This document shows, one piece after another, positions 44,957 to 56,279 of a stretch of DNA of 64,000 bases. The notes under the pieces were generated by a model that did not search any database, was not told the origin of the DNA, and worked only from the letters and a program-made list of their open reading frames with translations. How positions within the stretch are numbered: the first letter of the stretch is position 1; each line of letters starts with the position of its first letter. Location: assembly GCA_000310025.1 (NCBI GenBank), contig FN649755.1:3255208-3319207 (forward strand), in the 5' to 3' direction. This stretch comes from Ectocarpus siliculosus (lineage: Eukaryota; Sar; Phaeophyceae; Ectocarpales; Ectocarpaceae). A program made the position numbers and the translations under genes.

Positions 44957-46676
44957 TGCTGATCGTTTCAAACGACGTTCGTGGCAGGTGGGAGTTAAAC
45001 TTGTTCGTAAGTATCACGGCAAGCTGAAGATGAGTGACACTGAATCCGTTATGTACACGGGAATTTTTTGTTGCATCTTCTCGAGTGAAGAAAATTGGGG
45101 GCCGACTTTGCCCAATTCCCGACCCGTGGTGGCAGCACTCGATTGGATTGGTAAATAGTACCAGGCTCCCCTTCGGGAGTTTGGTGGCTTGCCTCCCAGG
45201 GGCGACGCACGAGGACATGGTCATTATCATCGCGGAGGCATCGTTCCATCTGAAATGCAATGGCGTTCGGTAGTGAGTGCCGTTTTTGCGTACAACTTGC
45301 ACAGTTTGCCTGGAATTTTCCACCATATGCGGGGTATTTCTTCTGCTCACCTTCACTTTTCGCGTATGCGTGAGTGTTTCGCGTTTTCCTTTTATTGGCT
45401 AGTGGTGTCTTTGCTGCAGGTCCTACTGCTGTAATCCGCTGCGTTTGATCGCTCGCGCTTATGTATTCGTGTTGCCCATGGTCCGTGGGACTTGTGTGCT
45501 TTGCGCAGAAATCAAAACGAAAGCCTCCCTGTTTTGCACAGCGGTTATTTTGTACGTCTTCCGAAGGCTTTCTTGGCGCGGAACACGTCCGCAGGGCATA
45601 GAGCCAGTTTTCAACGTTGGGCGCCAAGCACAAGCGCCACGGGAGAAAATACTCGCTTCAGACAGCAAACGATATCGCGAAGCACGAAAACCGGCGAAAA
45701 AACACACATATATACATAGCACTCTGCTGTCGCTAAATACGAGTGTTGGTATTCGGCATCAAACGCACATGTTGGCGGAATTGTTCCACAAAAAAAACAG
45801 AAACATAAAGTGCCAAACTTTGCTTCATCAATGGAACACATTTTTCGGGTTCGGACAGTCCCGAGAGGGATGACCTCTCGGAAGTCTTTGCTGTTGTGTC
45901 TCCCTGCTCATGAAGAGTGTCATAGAGATGTTGTGTCTTACATGTTTACGTGATGATAATATGCTTGCTGTTTCTCAGTATCCATTTTGGTATTTGACAG
46001 CAAAGGGCGCACATCTGTTCGTAAATTCGAACTTGTTCCACGAAATCGGAGACGTACGCTCTACCATATTTGAAATGTTTTACTTTTCGGAATTGAAGCT
46101 TATTTGACCGCTGCCAGAGTTTGCGAGAGGACTTCTGTGTCGCGTGGGGTGTTCCCACAATACGCAACATCAAGATCCTTGCCCCCTTTGCAGCCACGAA
46201 AAACCGCGCTTTTTATCGGTGGTTGACAACCACGCACGGTGTTTGCGGCACACGAGATACTTCACACGAAAATAAACTTAGCTGTTATCGCCTGCTGAAG
46301 AAATAAAAAGAGACCGCCAGAGAGGAAAACACCCCGCTAGAGAGTGTTGCTGCTCAGTTTCCATGTATGTATATCGGCCGGCTGTTTTGGTTCGGATTTG
46401 AAGTCCTTGACATAGAGCGAGTCCGAGCGACTATTCACCGGCCATCACGCACACCATCGATGTCTCGCGAGCCCCACACCTAACGTGTAATGTACCGACG
46501 GGTCCTCCGAGTGCCATGCAGAGGAAAGTATTAGAAAAAACGCTGTCCCATCAGGCAAAAACGAATGTAACCACCAAAAACGCCGGATTTGTACATGGGC
46601 ATATCTCTTGACATTCTAACTCCATCGCGGTCTTTTGTTTTCTCTCGCCTCGGAATTTATGGTGTTTGACTATCAG

Positions 46677-46761
46677 CGCAACAAGAGCATCATCCAAGCG
46701 CCAACGAAAGGCATCCGCACCAGGAACAGCGGGCGGTGGGACGGCGGCAACACACGAGATG
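46677..46761 (+). CDS. Possible upstream exon of the EsV-1-7 gene
   Basis: TATCAG precedes and GAGATG/GTGAGT follows an 85 nt segment that reads ATRASSKRQRKASAPGTAGG, then GTAATHEM. It leaves in phase 0, which matches the phase 0 acceptor at 47791. The 47791 exon has no usable ATG before its first repeat, so at least one upstream exon is needed. Its Lys/Arg/Ser/Ala-rich composition would fit the SSRKAAK start of that exon. No start codon was found for this piece either. This is a suggestion only. Confidence 0.25.
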
Positions 46762-47790
46762 GTGAGTGCTGTGGACGGTTCGTTCCCCTCGCGTTGCTAT
46801 TCGAACCAGTCAAAATTGTGCGGTCGGACAGTACATGCTTTGCTCAGGGTGCGTTTGCGGCGTCACTTACTCTTGACCTGCGTTCCGATCAGCGGATGAT
46901 TGGTGTTCAATTGGTCATGGTGTTGGTTCGGGAAGATTGCTGCCGGGCACCAGATCAGTAGTGCACAGCTGGCGGATCGAGCACCGGCGAAAGTGCTTTC
47001 CAGCCTTCAGTCACCACTATGCCCTACAGAGGGCAAATCGGCAATGGTTGCATCTCTAGCGAGCCTGCACCATGTGTGTTGACTCTGTTTCCGACGGTCC
47101 CTACAACTACTCTCGAAAGTTTTGGTTTTGGGTGTGGTTGAGCAACGCCAAATTGACAATACGCAGACTTAGGAAAGCGCGGTTATCCTGCTGATAGCCG
47201 AGAAGCCACATGTGCATACAGTCACTTCGTGGTACCGACTTTATTGGTGTATTGAGGAACAGGGTGTGTTCTGAGCGCAGTTGACTAAGCGAGGCAAGGT
47301 CTCCCGTACATTCAAAATACCCCCTTTCCAATAGACGATGCGCGGCGGAAACCTTCGGTAAGAAACTGAAGGTCGAAGTATTGTGGGAGGAGAACGCGCC
47401 ACCGACTGCACAGCGCTCTCAAAGTGCAGTTACAAGGAAGACGTCTGTCAACGGCTTTGTCGGTGGCGTTCTCGCGTGAGGCAACCAAATAGTTTTCAGC
47501 ACGGGACTGTCTTCCAAGGCTTCAAGTGAAGAGTATCGTGAAAAAAAGCGCCCGGCACACAGTTTCGGTGATGGAACACCGACCGCTGCTTGTACCCCTG
47601 CGGCAAGCACGGGGCTGAATTCTGAACAATCTAGGATTGAGGCATGGCCATCCTTCTGGTGATATGTGTCATGAATTCACTGAATCTCTCGCTACTTCCC
47701 AGTGTCTCTGCCATGGGCGCTGAGAAACCGACCTACATTTACCTCTGGAATGTTTGTTCCTCTTGATCGTGCTTGGAATCGTGCTTTCAG

Positions 47791-49773
47791 TCATCGCGTA
47801 AAGCCGCCAAATATAATAACCAAGGGCAACGATGCTGTCTGGAAGATGGCTGTACCACGTGGCCATCGTTCGGCAAATATGGCAGCAAGAGGGCAGAGTT
47901 CTGTTCCCAGCACGCGAAGCCAGGAATGACTAACGTGAAACACAAGAGGTGCGGTCATCCAGGGTGCACCAAACATCCGTCATACGGCAAAGCAGGCAGC
48001 AAGACGGCTGAGTTTTGTGCCCAGCGCGCCAAGTCAGGGATGACAAACGTGAAAGACAAGAGGTGCGGTCATCCAGACTGCACGAAGCATCCGTCGTATG
48101 GAAAAGCCGGCAGCAAGAAGCCGGAGTTCTGTGCCCAGCACGCAAAGCCAGGGATGATCCATGTGTTGAGTAAGAAATGCGGCCATGCCGGGTGCACCAA
48201 ACAGCCGTCATACGGCAACACCGGCAGCAAGACGGCTGAGTTTTGTGCCCAGCACGCCAAGTCAGGGATGACAAACGTGAAAGACAAGAGGTGCGGTCAT
48301 CCAGGTTGCATGAAGCATCCGTCGTATGGAAAAGACGGTAGCAACAAGGCGGAGTTCTGTGCCCAGCACGGGCAACAGGGCATGGTTGATGTCATGAAGC
48401 GGAGGTGCGGTCACGCAAGTTGCTCGAAGCAGCCGTCGTACGGTAACGACCGCAGCAAGAAGGCGGAGTACTGCTCTCAACACGCGCAGCCGGGCATGGT
48501 CGATGTCGTCAACAAGCGGTGCGGTTATCCAGGTTGCGCGAAAGGGCCGTCGTTTGGAAAAGAAGGCAGCAAGAAGGCTGACTTCTGTGCCCAGCACGCG
48601 CAACAAGGCATGACCAATGTCGTCCGGAACAAGTGCGGTCATCCAGGTTGCACGAAGACGCGGCACTATGGAAAAAACGGCAGCAAGAAGGCAGAGTACT
48701 GTTCCCAGCACGCGCCGCAGGGCATGGTCGATGTCGTCAGCAACAGGTGCGGTCATCCAGGTTGCACGAAGAGGTCGTCCTTCGGCCACGACCTCAGCAA
48801 GAAGCCGAAGTTCTGTGCCCAACATGCTCAACAGGGCATGGTCAATGTTGTCGGCAAGAGGTGTGGCCATGCAGGGTGCCCGAAGCGGCCGTCATACGGC
48901 AAAGATGGCAGCAAGAAGGCTGAGTTCTGTTCCCAGCACGCCAAGCCAGGTATGACCAACGTGAAGGACAGGAGGTGCTGCCATCCAGGTTGCACGAAGC
49001 ACCCGTCGTATGGCAAAGACGGCAGCAACAAGGCGGAGTTCTGTTCTCAACACATGCAGCAGGGCATGGTCGATGTTACGAGCAGGAGGTGCCGTCATCC
49101 AGGGTGCACAGCGAGGTCGTTCTATGGCAAAGACGGCAGCAAAAAGGCGGAGTTCTGCTCTCAGCACATGCAGCAGGACATGGTTGATGTCGTGAGCAAG
49201 AGGTGCTGCCATCCAGGTTGCACGAAGCACCCGTCGTATGGAAACGACCGCGGCAAGAAGGCCGAGTTCTGTTCCCAGCACGCCAAGCCAGGGATGACCA
49301 ACGTGAAGGACAGGAAGTGCTGCCATCCAGGTTGCACGAAGCACCCGTCGTATGGAAAAGACGGCAGCAAGAAGGCGGAGTTCTGTGCCCAGCACGCGCA
49401 GCAGGGCATGGTCGATGTTCGCAGTAGGATGTGTGGTGACCCAGGTTGCAGGAAGTTGCCGTCGTTTGGAATCGACGGGAGCAAGAAGGCGGAGTTCTGT
49501 GCCAAGCACGCCAAGCCAGGGATGACCAACGTGAGGGACAGGAGATGCTGCCATGCAGGGTGCACCAAGCGTCCGTCGTTTGGAAAAGACGGCAGCAAGA
49601 AGGCTGAGTTCTGTGCCCAACACGCGCAGCAGGGCATGGTCAATGTCGTCCACAAGAGGTGCGGTCATCCAGGGTGCACGAAGCAGCCGTCACACGGTAG
49701 AACCGGCAACGTGAAGGCGGAGTTCTGTTCTCAGCACAGCGAGCGAGGAATGGTTAATGTGCGACATGGGTAA
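47791..49773 (+). CDS. EsV-1-7 repeat protein with 17 tandem Cys-rich repeats (5' end incomplete)
   Basis: After GTGCTTTCAG the frame is open from 47791 to TAA at 49771-49773, 660 residues. After SSRKAAKYNNQGQRC come 17 consecutive 39-residue units matching C-X4-C-X16-C-X2-H-X12, typically CGHPGCTKHPSYGKDGSKKA, then EFCAQHAKPGMTNVKDKR. Repeat 2 has Arg for the His (FCAQRAK); the rest keep the four putative metal ligands. This is the EsV-1-7 domain, named after a phaeovirus protein and carried by the Ectocarpus developmental regulator IMMEDIATE UPRIGHT. Biochemical function is unknown; a zinc-binding role is inferred from spacing. No ATG precedes repeat 1 in frame, so the start lies in an upstream exon; 46677-46761 and a short MGAEKPTYIYLWN frame at 47713 are candidates. 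There is no signal peptide or membrane segment. At the DNA level the 117 bp unit is highly repetitive, so repeat number may vary between strains. Confidence 0.85.
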   Translation, partial: SSRKAAKYNNQGQRCCLEDGCTTWPSFGKYGSKRAEFCSQHAKPGMTNVKHKRCGHPGCTKHPSYGKAGSKTAEFCAQRAKSGMTNVKDKRCGHPDCTKHPSYGKAGSKKPEFCAQHAKPGMIHVLSKKCGHAGCTKQPSYGNTGSKTAEFCAQHAKSGMTNVKDKRCGHPGCMKHPSYGKDGSNKAEFCAQHGQQGMVDVMKRRCGHASCSKQPSYGNDRSKKAEYCSQHAQPGMVDVVNKRCGYPGCAKGPSFGKEGSKKADFCAQHAQQGMTNVVRNKCGHPGCTKTRHYGKNGSKKAEYCSQHAPQGMVDVVSNRCGHPGCTKRSSFGHDLSKKPKFCAQHAQQGMVNVVGKRCGHAGCPKRPSYGKDGSKKAEFCSQHAKPGMTNVKDRRCCHPGCTKHPSYGKDGSNKAEFCSQHMQQGMVDVTSRRCRHPGCTARSFYGKDGSKKAEFCSQHMQQDMVDVVSKRCCHPGCTKHPSYGNDRGKKAEFCSQHAKPGMTNVKDRKCCHPGCTKHPSYGKDGSKKAEFCAQHAQQGMVDVRSRMCGDPGCRKLPSFGIDGSKKAEFCAKHAKPGMTNVRDRRCCHAGCTKRPSFGKDGSKKAEFCAQHAQQGMVNVVHKRCGHPGCTKQPSHGRTGNVKAEFCSQHSERGMVNVRHG

Positions 49774-51240
49774 CGCCAGGAGTAGCACTAAGACCTATTG
49801 CCGCATGTGTAGTCTCGTACCGTTCTGAAACGTCGTGGTTAGGTCCATTGTGATTGACCCCGCCAAGTATGCGCTAGGAACATGGCTCGCTTGACAAAGA
49901 GATTATTCGCGAATGTTCCCATCGTAAGAACATCCGGTCAGTCTTGACCAACGTTTTCCTTCACGCGCCTAGCGTTGAAGTGCATGTATCGTCACTACGT
50001 ATTTCGCCTTTGGTTTCGTCGGCTTGAACCGCTATGTGCATCGAAGCAGATATCATGCAAGGTCGTGTACTTGGGATTGTTGTTAAAAGTGAAAGTCAAG
50101 GGAACAACATCAGGTCGAGGTCATGTACCGGAGGGGCAACGAAGCGGGAGCGCGCCCACTATTGTCGTGCTTGCAGTAAATTATGGATTGCCAAATGCAC
50201 AGCGAGCTGAAAGGACATTTGCTGTTGTGGCGGTGACACCCAATACAATCTTGTTTTTTTCACAGAAGTCATACTGGCTTCTCTCGTTCGACGCTGCTGA
50301 GGAAGCTCCAATTTTGTGTTGGGCGGCGGACTATCATTGTGTGAAACATGTGGCAAATCAATCAGCTCCTCTTTCTTACAAGCACCCTGTTCAGGAGGTA
50401 GTACACTGGTCCGCTGTAGGTGGTATGGGTCCGGAATGGTGGTGCTGTGATCTGTTGGGGCGAGCAAGGGTGGTTCAAGCTTGGCCATGCATACGATTAT
50501 ATGCACTAGGGTGAAGGGTCGACCCTATGTTCCTTGACGGGTCTGGCGGCAACAATGTGGGACAGATTAAGGTGCGCAGTAGGCGATAGATGTCGGGGTA
50601 ACGATACGGCATGGCACTCAAGGATGTGCGCGAAAACAGTTTCATGCTTGACTTACGTGCACCTTCCTTGACCAGAGCTCTTGTTGCCTTCGCAAACCGA
50701 CTTGTTCTGGATGAATACCCGCATACTGCTGAGGGTGGTTGTGAGGGTGCAGTTGGGGCGTTCCTGCTGTATTTTTGCTCTTGCCCTAGGACCATTAGCA
50801 TGCATGTATTTAGTGGGGGTTCGCGTGAGGCCTCCAGCTCTGAGGCCTGGGGTTTCACTGATGCACTGCCGCGCACACTGCGGTCGGCGCGGAAATGAAT
50901 CTGGAAATATCTCGAGGCGTCAAGCCCTTATTATATCACGCTAGCAGTAGAGTGGGTGGGCGGTCTCACGTATTCTGTATTTTTCCTTCCCGTGGTTTTC
51001 TCGTATTCACGGTCATGAGAAATACAATGGTTGGCTTTATGCACATTTGAACATGCACTCAGGGCAGACCCCTCCATCCTTTTTTGGGCTGAATTTGAAA
51101 TCGTTTTTTGCAACCCTGGTGTTACTGTAGTGTTCTGTCCAAAAATCGAGGATGATTTCTTTAAGTCTTGGATTTTGAAGTGAGGCCTCCTGCGCCGGCC
51201 TGTGTTCCGGCGCATACTTGGTTGCCTCCGGTATCAGAGT
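49774..51240. repeat. 3' flank of the EsV-1-7 gene, duplicated segment copy A
   Basis: From the stop codon onward this flank matches 54172-55750 with substitutions and indels. Shared blocks include CCAGGAGTAGC, GTATTTCGCCTTTGGTTTCG (GCATTTCGCCTTTGGCTTCG in B), CCGGAATGGTGGTGCTGTGA and GATGCACTGCCGCGCA. An open frame at about 49975-50514 is not conserved in copy B, so it is not called as a gene. Confidence 0.8.
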
Positions 51241-53445
51241 TGTGACCAGACTCACCTAACCCTTATCGGGGGAATGGTGTATGACAATAGTGACCTGCAC
51301 ACGCAGCGAAGTCCCGCTGGAACGCGGAGACAGAGGCAGCTCGCCAGCATTTGACTATAATATTAACCCTGGCCTCGTTCCTGCTTGCTACCGCTTACCG
51401 AAGCACTGGTGGTGGCACAAAGTATATTATCTAGCCACCGACCCCATCTTCCAACCTCCGATCTTCATGATTCGTCGACCGCTGTCCCTGCAAGGGACTT
51501 GCTATAGGAACCTCCTACCCGAAATGAATGCATGGTGAAATGGACCGGCAGGCTCGCCACGTAGGTGCCCTTGTAGGGCAGCCGTCATACGGTCGTGAGA
51601 GGCAAGCGGCTTCGCTGTTCATAAGAACCCGTACCACTCATCTCGCAGCCTCGAGATACTCCGTGACCGCACGGTATTTGCACATCTCTAGGAAATCCGG
51701 GTCGGTCTGCTAGCACCACCACTGCCTCACTCGATGCACGGAAGACCTACGCAGTCGCAGTACGGCGAGATGGGGAATCATCATCGCGACGGAGGATGCG
51801 GTGGCTATAGAAAACGAATGAAACCTGCGCAAGTGCATGTATGTGTGCACAGCATCCAAAAGAAACCAGCTGAAAACGCGTAAGATGTGACGTCTGTAGT
51901 AAGAATCGTTTAGAGAACGTCGATACGATGCAGTGTGTCCAGGCGGGTCGTTGAGGAAACATGACGATGGCACAGACACCGGCAACGCAACCTCATCACT
52001 GAACATGTTAATACGGCAAATGTTGTCAGTACGATGTGAAGGAAGAGTCGCGTGGGCTTCTGAGAACCAGATAAACGATGAATCAAATAATCAGTGCGAC
52101 CGGCGATGGGGGGGGGCGCGGGCAGAAAGGCTATACGCAAGATCGATAAAGACCCTAACGAATATTCGCCACCCCGGGCTAGGCGAACCCCACTACCGAT
52201 AGAATCGTCCGTCACACCAAACTCGGTACGGGCAGACGGAAAAGCGGTGGCCTCGAACACGTAAAGAAAGCATTGATAGGCGGTCGTGGTCGGGGTTCCT
52301 TCCACCAGCCGTGCACTTGTTGCGCATAGGCCGGGACCGGCGCGAAAGGCTTCGGGTCTTGCGTGATGGCTTTGCGCCTGGCGATGGCCGATAACGTCCA
52401 CCCACCAAATCGTGCTCGAGCTGGCATTGAGCGACTCCTCGGGAGTAGGGTAGAAGGTGGGTGAAGACCGCCAAAGTCACCTTGGGGCAATGATAGCGGC
52501 GCAAAGGAATTTGGCCCCTAGACGCCATGAGTTCCAGGATGCGCTGCTGTCGCGGCAAAACTAGGTCGTCGACCAACGACGCAACCTTGAGCAACGCGCA
52601 CTCCAAATCACGCCAATCCATGGTACCGCCCGAGTTCTGCCAAATCCTGCTCAGACCGAAAACGTGTGCCTGGACCTGTTGCCAACAACGAAAGGAACAG
52701 TGGGGTAGAGGGATGACGTTAGCCTGCGGGCGCCACGGCACTAAGCAGTTGACACCCAACAACTCGGGCAACGGAACGAACACAACGGTAGATATGTAGC
52801 CGACGTTGCACCTGAGGCACGACGCACACAACGACGTGTGGTCAGTACGCCGCCAACTTGCGACTGCGGCGGGCACACAACCACGTGCAACAACCTAAAC
52901 CTGTGCACGACGACGGCGCATGTCAATAGCATGTACACGACACTTCCCCTTAGAAGATATCAACGGCTCGAAGCGGCAGTTACTCGACGGAGTGGGGGGA
53001 AGGATACACCAGAGCGTGCGTACCTGATGTGACGAACGTTTACACGTGAGCCAAGCCGCACCTTGTGGCGCGGGCAAAGGGTACCCAACGGCGTGTGCAA
53101 ACTACTCAGCAGGCACCCCACGGCCCGGGTACCTTGTGAATTTCGTCGCTGGCATTTGCGCGACTGCGAGTGAGTGCCAGCCGCCGGTGCACAGCGGTGT
53201 GTGCACAGAAAGTATGACGGCACGAAAACAAAACTACCCCCCGGCGCGGCCGACGGGTGCACATGATGTTACCTGCACTAGACCCGACTAAATGCGCACA
53301 CCATGGCGCGTGTGCAGTAAGCGGCAAACATGGCGCGACGGCGCGCGTGACACGTTTCGCTTTGTATTGCATTCCTACCGTGAATCAAGAAAGACATTAA
53401 CCGCACCGCGGTCGGGCAACCAACGACCAAATACGAGCGCTCAAC
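51241..53445. other. Unique stretch between the two EsV-1-7 copies
   Basis: This segment is not part of the duplicated unit. It contains the minus-strand ORF at 52193-52621. A plus-strand Cys-rich frame at 53046-53291 (SQAAPCGAGKGYPTACANYS) has no recognised family and no start or splice support. Nothing else is supported. Confidence 0.5.
52193..52621 (-). CDS. Uncharacterised 142-residue ORF
   Basis: On the minus strand an ATG at 52621 lies in the strong context ACCATGG and opens 142 codons to a stop at 52193. The frame is also open upstream to about 52876. The protein begins MDWRDLECALLKVASLVDDL and becomes basic and Arg/Ser-rich in its second half. I do not recognise a family. It lies in the unique spacer between the two EsV-1-7 copies and may be an exon, a mobile-element remnant or chance. 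Confidence 0.25.
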   Translation of the reverse strand: MDWRDLECALLKVASLVDDLVLPRQQRILELMASRGQIPLRRYHCPKVTLAVFTHLLPYSRGVAQCQLEHDLVGGRYRPSPGAKPSRKTRSLSRRSRPMRNKCTAGGRNPDHDRLSMLSLRVRGHRFSVCPYRVWCDGRFYR

Positions 53446-53538
53446 GGCCGTAAGACCGCCAGATGTTATGGCCAAGGGCAACAATGCTGCCTGGAGCCCG
53501 GCTGTACGATACGGCCATCGTAGGGCGAAGCCGACATC

Positions 53539-54171
53539 ATGGAGGTGGAGTTCTCCTCTCAGCACTCCAAAGCAGGAATGATCCGTGTGTTCGGTAAGAA
53601 ATGCGCCCATCCCGGGTGCGTCAAGCAACCGTCATACGGTAAAGCCGACAGCAAGATGGCGGAGTTCTGTGCCCAACACGCGCTGCACGGCATGGTCCAC
53701 CTTCATGCTAAGAAGTGCGGTCATCCAGGGTGCACGAAGGGGCCGTCATATGGCAAAGATGGCAGCAAGACGGCTGAGTTGTGTGCCAAGCACGCCAAGC
53801 CAGGGATGACAAACGTGAAAGACAAGAGGTGCCGCAATCCGGGGTGCACAAAGCAGCCATTGTATGGGCAAGACGGCAGCAAGAAGCCGGAGTTCTGTTC
53901 TCAGCACGCGCAGCAGGACATGGTCGATGTTCGTAGTAAGAGGTGCGATCATCCAGATTGCACGAAGAAACCGTCATATGGTAGAGACGGCAGCAAGAAG
54001 CCGGAGTACTGCTCTCAGCACGCGCAGCAGGACATGGTCGATGTTCGTAGTAAGAGGTGCGGCCATCCCGGGTGCTCGAAGCAGCCGTCATACAGAAAAG
54101 CCGGCAGCAAGAAGGTGGAGTTCTGCTCTCAGCACAGGGAGCGAGCAATGATCAATGTGCGGCGTGCGTAA
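53539..54171 (+). CDS. EsV-1-7 repeat protein, short 5'-damaged paralog with five repeats
   Basis: From an ATG at 53539 the frame runs 210 residues to TAA at 54171. It holds five complete EsV-1-7 units (CAHPGC, CGHPGC, CRNPGC, CDHPDC, CGHPGC) preceded by a damaged half unit (EVEFSSQHSKAGM, where Ser replaces the third ligand Cys). Upstream, 53446-53538 is homologous to the 5' part of the larger gene (CCAAGGGCAACAATGCTGCC against CCAAGGGCAACGATGCTGTC). There the first repeat is cut by an in-frame TAG in CCATCGTAGGG. So the ancestral start was lost; either translation restarts at 53539 or the copy is dying. The 3' flank also matches the larger gene. The C-terminus, SQHRERAMINVRRA, parallels SQHSERGMVNVRHG of the paralog. 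Confidence 0.7.
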   Translation: MEVEFSSQHSKAGMIRVFGKKCAHPGCVKQPSYGKADSKMAEFCAQHALHGMVHLHAKKCGHPGCTKGPSYGKDGSKTAELCAKHAKPGMTNVKDKRCRNPGCTKQPLYGQDGSKKPEFCSQHAQQDMVDVRSKRCDHPDCTKKPSYGRDGSKKPEYCSQHAQQDMVDVRSKRCGHPGCSKQPSYRKAGSKKVEFCSQHRERAMINVRRA

Positions 54172-55760
54172 CACCAGGAGTAGCGCTTAGAGGGTTTTTC
54201 GCACGTGTGGTCTCGTACCGTTCCCAAAGGTCGTTGTGTGGTTAGCGGTCCATTGCGATTGACCGAATTACGTATGCGTTAGGTACAAGGCTCGCTTGGC
54301 AAAAAAATTCTTGACAATTGTTCACATAGTGTGAATGTCCGGTCAGCCTTGACGAACAATTTCTTTCACATACCTGATGTGTAAGTGCATGTAGCATGAC
54401 GATGCATTTCGCCTTTGGCTTCGTCGGCTTTTACACCTTAACCATGGAGGTGGGGGTTGCACAAGGTGTACCACGATCGTGTGCCTGGGATCATGTTTGG
54501 GCAGGAGTACAGGGACAGGGATACTCTGTCGTCTCGGGCCCATTGTGGATGTAGGTTTTGTAAGATGGGGTCATGCAATCGAAGTGAAAGGCGAGGCAAC
54601 AGCATCAGTTCGAGGTCATATAACGGTGCGGGAACACGCTCAATATTCTCGTGCTAGAGGTTAATTTACAGGTTTCTCAATTTTTCGGATTGTCAATTGC
54701 ACGGCGAGCTGAAAAGACTGGTGTTGGTGATGTAGCGGTGACACCTAAAACCATTTCGGTTATTGAAGAATATCATAGTGGCTTCTGCCGTTCGACGCTG
54801 CCGAGGAAGTTCCGATTTTCCGTTTGACGGCGGAAGCATCGTCACGTGAAACGTGCGGGAAATGATCAGCTCCTTTTTGGAAGTGCCCTGTCGAGTATTG
54901 TACTGGACTGATCCGCCCTAGTTGGTATGAGTCCGGAGTGGTGGTGCTGTCCTCTGTTGGAACGGGCAAGGTGATCGGAGCTTGGGTCATAAAAATGGCA
55001 AGGTGATCGAAGCTTGGGTCATGAAAATGAATATAAGGGTCGATGCCGTGCCCCTCGACGGGCCTGCCGGCAAGAATGTGATACAGATGAAGGTGCGCAG
55101 GAGACGATGGGTGCCGGGGAAGCAGAGTTGGGATATGTCACTCACGGTGTGCGCGAAAACAACTTCAAAGCTTAGACTGGTTGTAGACCCGCATGTTGCT
55201 GAGTGCGGTTGTGAGAGCTCAGTTGGGGCATTCCTGATGTAATTTTGCTCCTGGCCTATGTAGGATCATTTAGTGTGTTTATTCGGTTTTTGGGTGAGGG
55301 CTCCAGCTCTGAAACCTGCGGTTCCACCGATGCACTGCCGCGCAAACTATGGTCGGCGCGGCCATGAATATGTACTAAGCTGGAGTCGCCAAGCGTATGT
55401 TCAATCACACTCTAGCAGCTGGGTGGGTCGGCGGTCTAAGGAGTATGGCGTTTTCTCGTATTGACGGTAAGGAGAACTACAATTATCGTAAGCATGCACA
55501 TTGCAACGTGCTGTCACGGCAGACGCCCCATCCGTGCTCGTGCCAAATTTGAAATCGTTTGCGGCCCCGATTTTGCTCGTGAAATACTTATTGGCTTGGT
55601 GTACATGCTCGTACAATTGACGTTGGCCTGTCCACGGCGAAGGAACAGCAGTATTCCAGCCAGTCGGGTGCGAAGCTTTGGTGGCCATGAGGGAGCGAGG
55701 ATGTTGAAATTTTGGGTTTTGGCAGGTGGGCAAGTCTGTCCATGGGAGCTTGGTCCGGGC
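54172..55760. repeat. 3' flank of the short EsV-1-7 paralog, duplicated segment copy B
   Basis: Diverged duplicate of 49774-51240; see the shared blocks given there. Identity is patchy with many indels, no ORF is preserved between the copies, and the match fades near 55750. The duplicated unit therefore includes the EsV-1-7 gene and about 1.5 kb downstream. Confidence 0.78.
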
Positions 55761-56279
55761 CGAGTCCAGTGGCGGCGCTGACCGACGTATTTGCAGGTCA
55801 ATTCAATGTGGGGCAGGTGAAGCTGCAATATCGTCTTGTCGGTAGAATACCACGGAAATGTTTTTTGCCGTCACGTGTGTGATTCACTTTTTAGTTCAAC
55901 GCCGAGTTGCTTGTCATATTTTGACCCACGCAATGTTGTTAATAGATAGGCGCTGAGTTGTTCTCGACAAGAATGTACAGTAACCTGGTTGTCGAAGAGA
56001 GTGTCTGTTTGACGGCTGTGGCGATGGGTGAAGAGCAGAGATTGGCCCGTTCACCGTTTTGTCTGTGGGCCGTATTCTGACGCCCCTATGGTCTTTTTTG
56101 GCGTCCAAGTTGCTCTGTTATCCCGTCGGACCTGCCGGGCCAAGACTCGAGACTCCGTGTGTTAGTTGTGCGTTGCAAGCCTTGCGCTAACCCGCATGGC
56201 ACCAATGACCTGCCGAAATTTTTGCCTGCTTGTCTTACCCCGGACGTGCTGAACTCTTGCGCGAACAAATCTCCTCCCT

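Larger units (their letters stand above)
42675..47790. other. Intergenic with decayed duplicated sequence
   Basis: Two related blocks, 42840-42925 and 45165-45275, share YCCCTTCGGGA, GCCTCCC and GGTGACGCAMGA. In one common frame they read SPFGTWASSLPRVTQDHM and LPFGSLVACLPGATHEDM, so they descend from one coding sequence, probably of a mobile element. Both are broken by stops or frameshifts. Just upstream of the second is an open piece reading SIDADRFKRRSWQVGVKLVR and KLKMSDTESVMYTGIF. Apart from the ORF at 44138-44956 and the possible exon at 46677-46761, nothing else could be supported. Confidence 0.5.

Noticed and set aside
47930-49668. Long open frames on the minus strand and in the other plus frames across the EsV-1-7 repeats
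   Set aside because: They arise because the 117 bp unit is repeated without stops in those frames. Only the plus frame shows conserved Cys/His spacing, and the short paralog keeps that frame.
49975-50514. 180-codon ORF downstream of the large EsV-1-7 gene
   Set aside because: It does not begin with ATG, and the homologous flank of the short paralog has stops and indels in the same frame.
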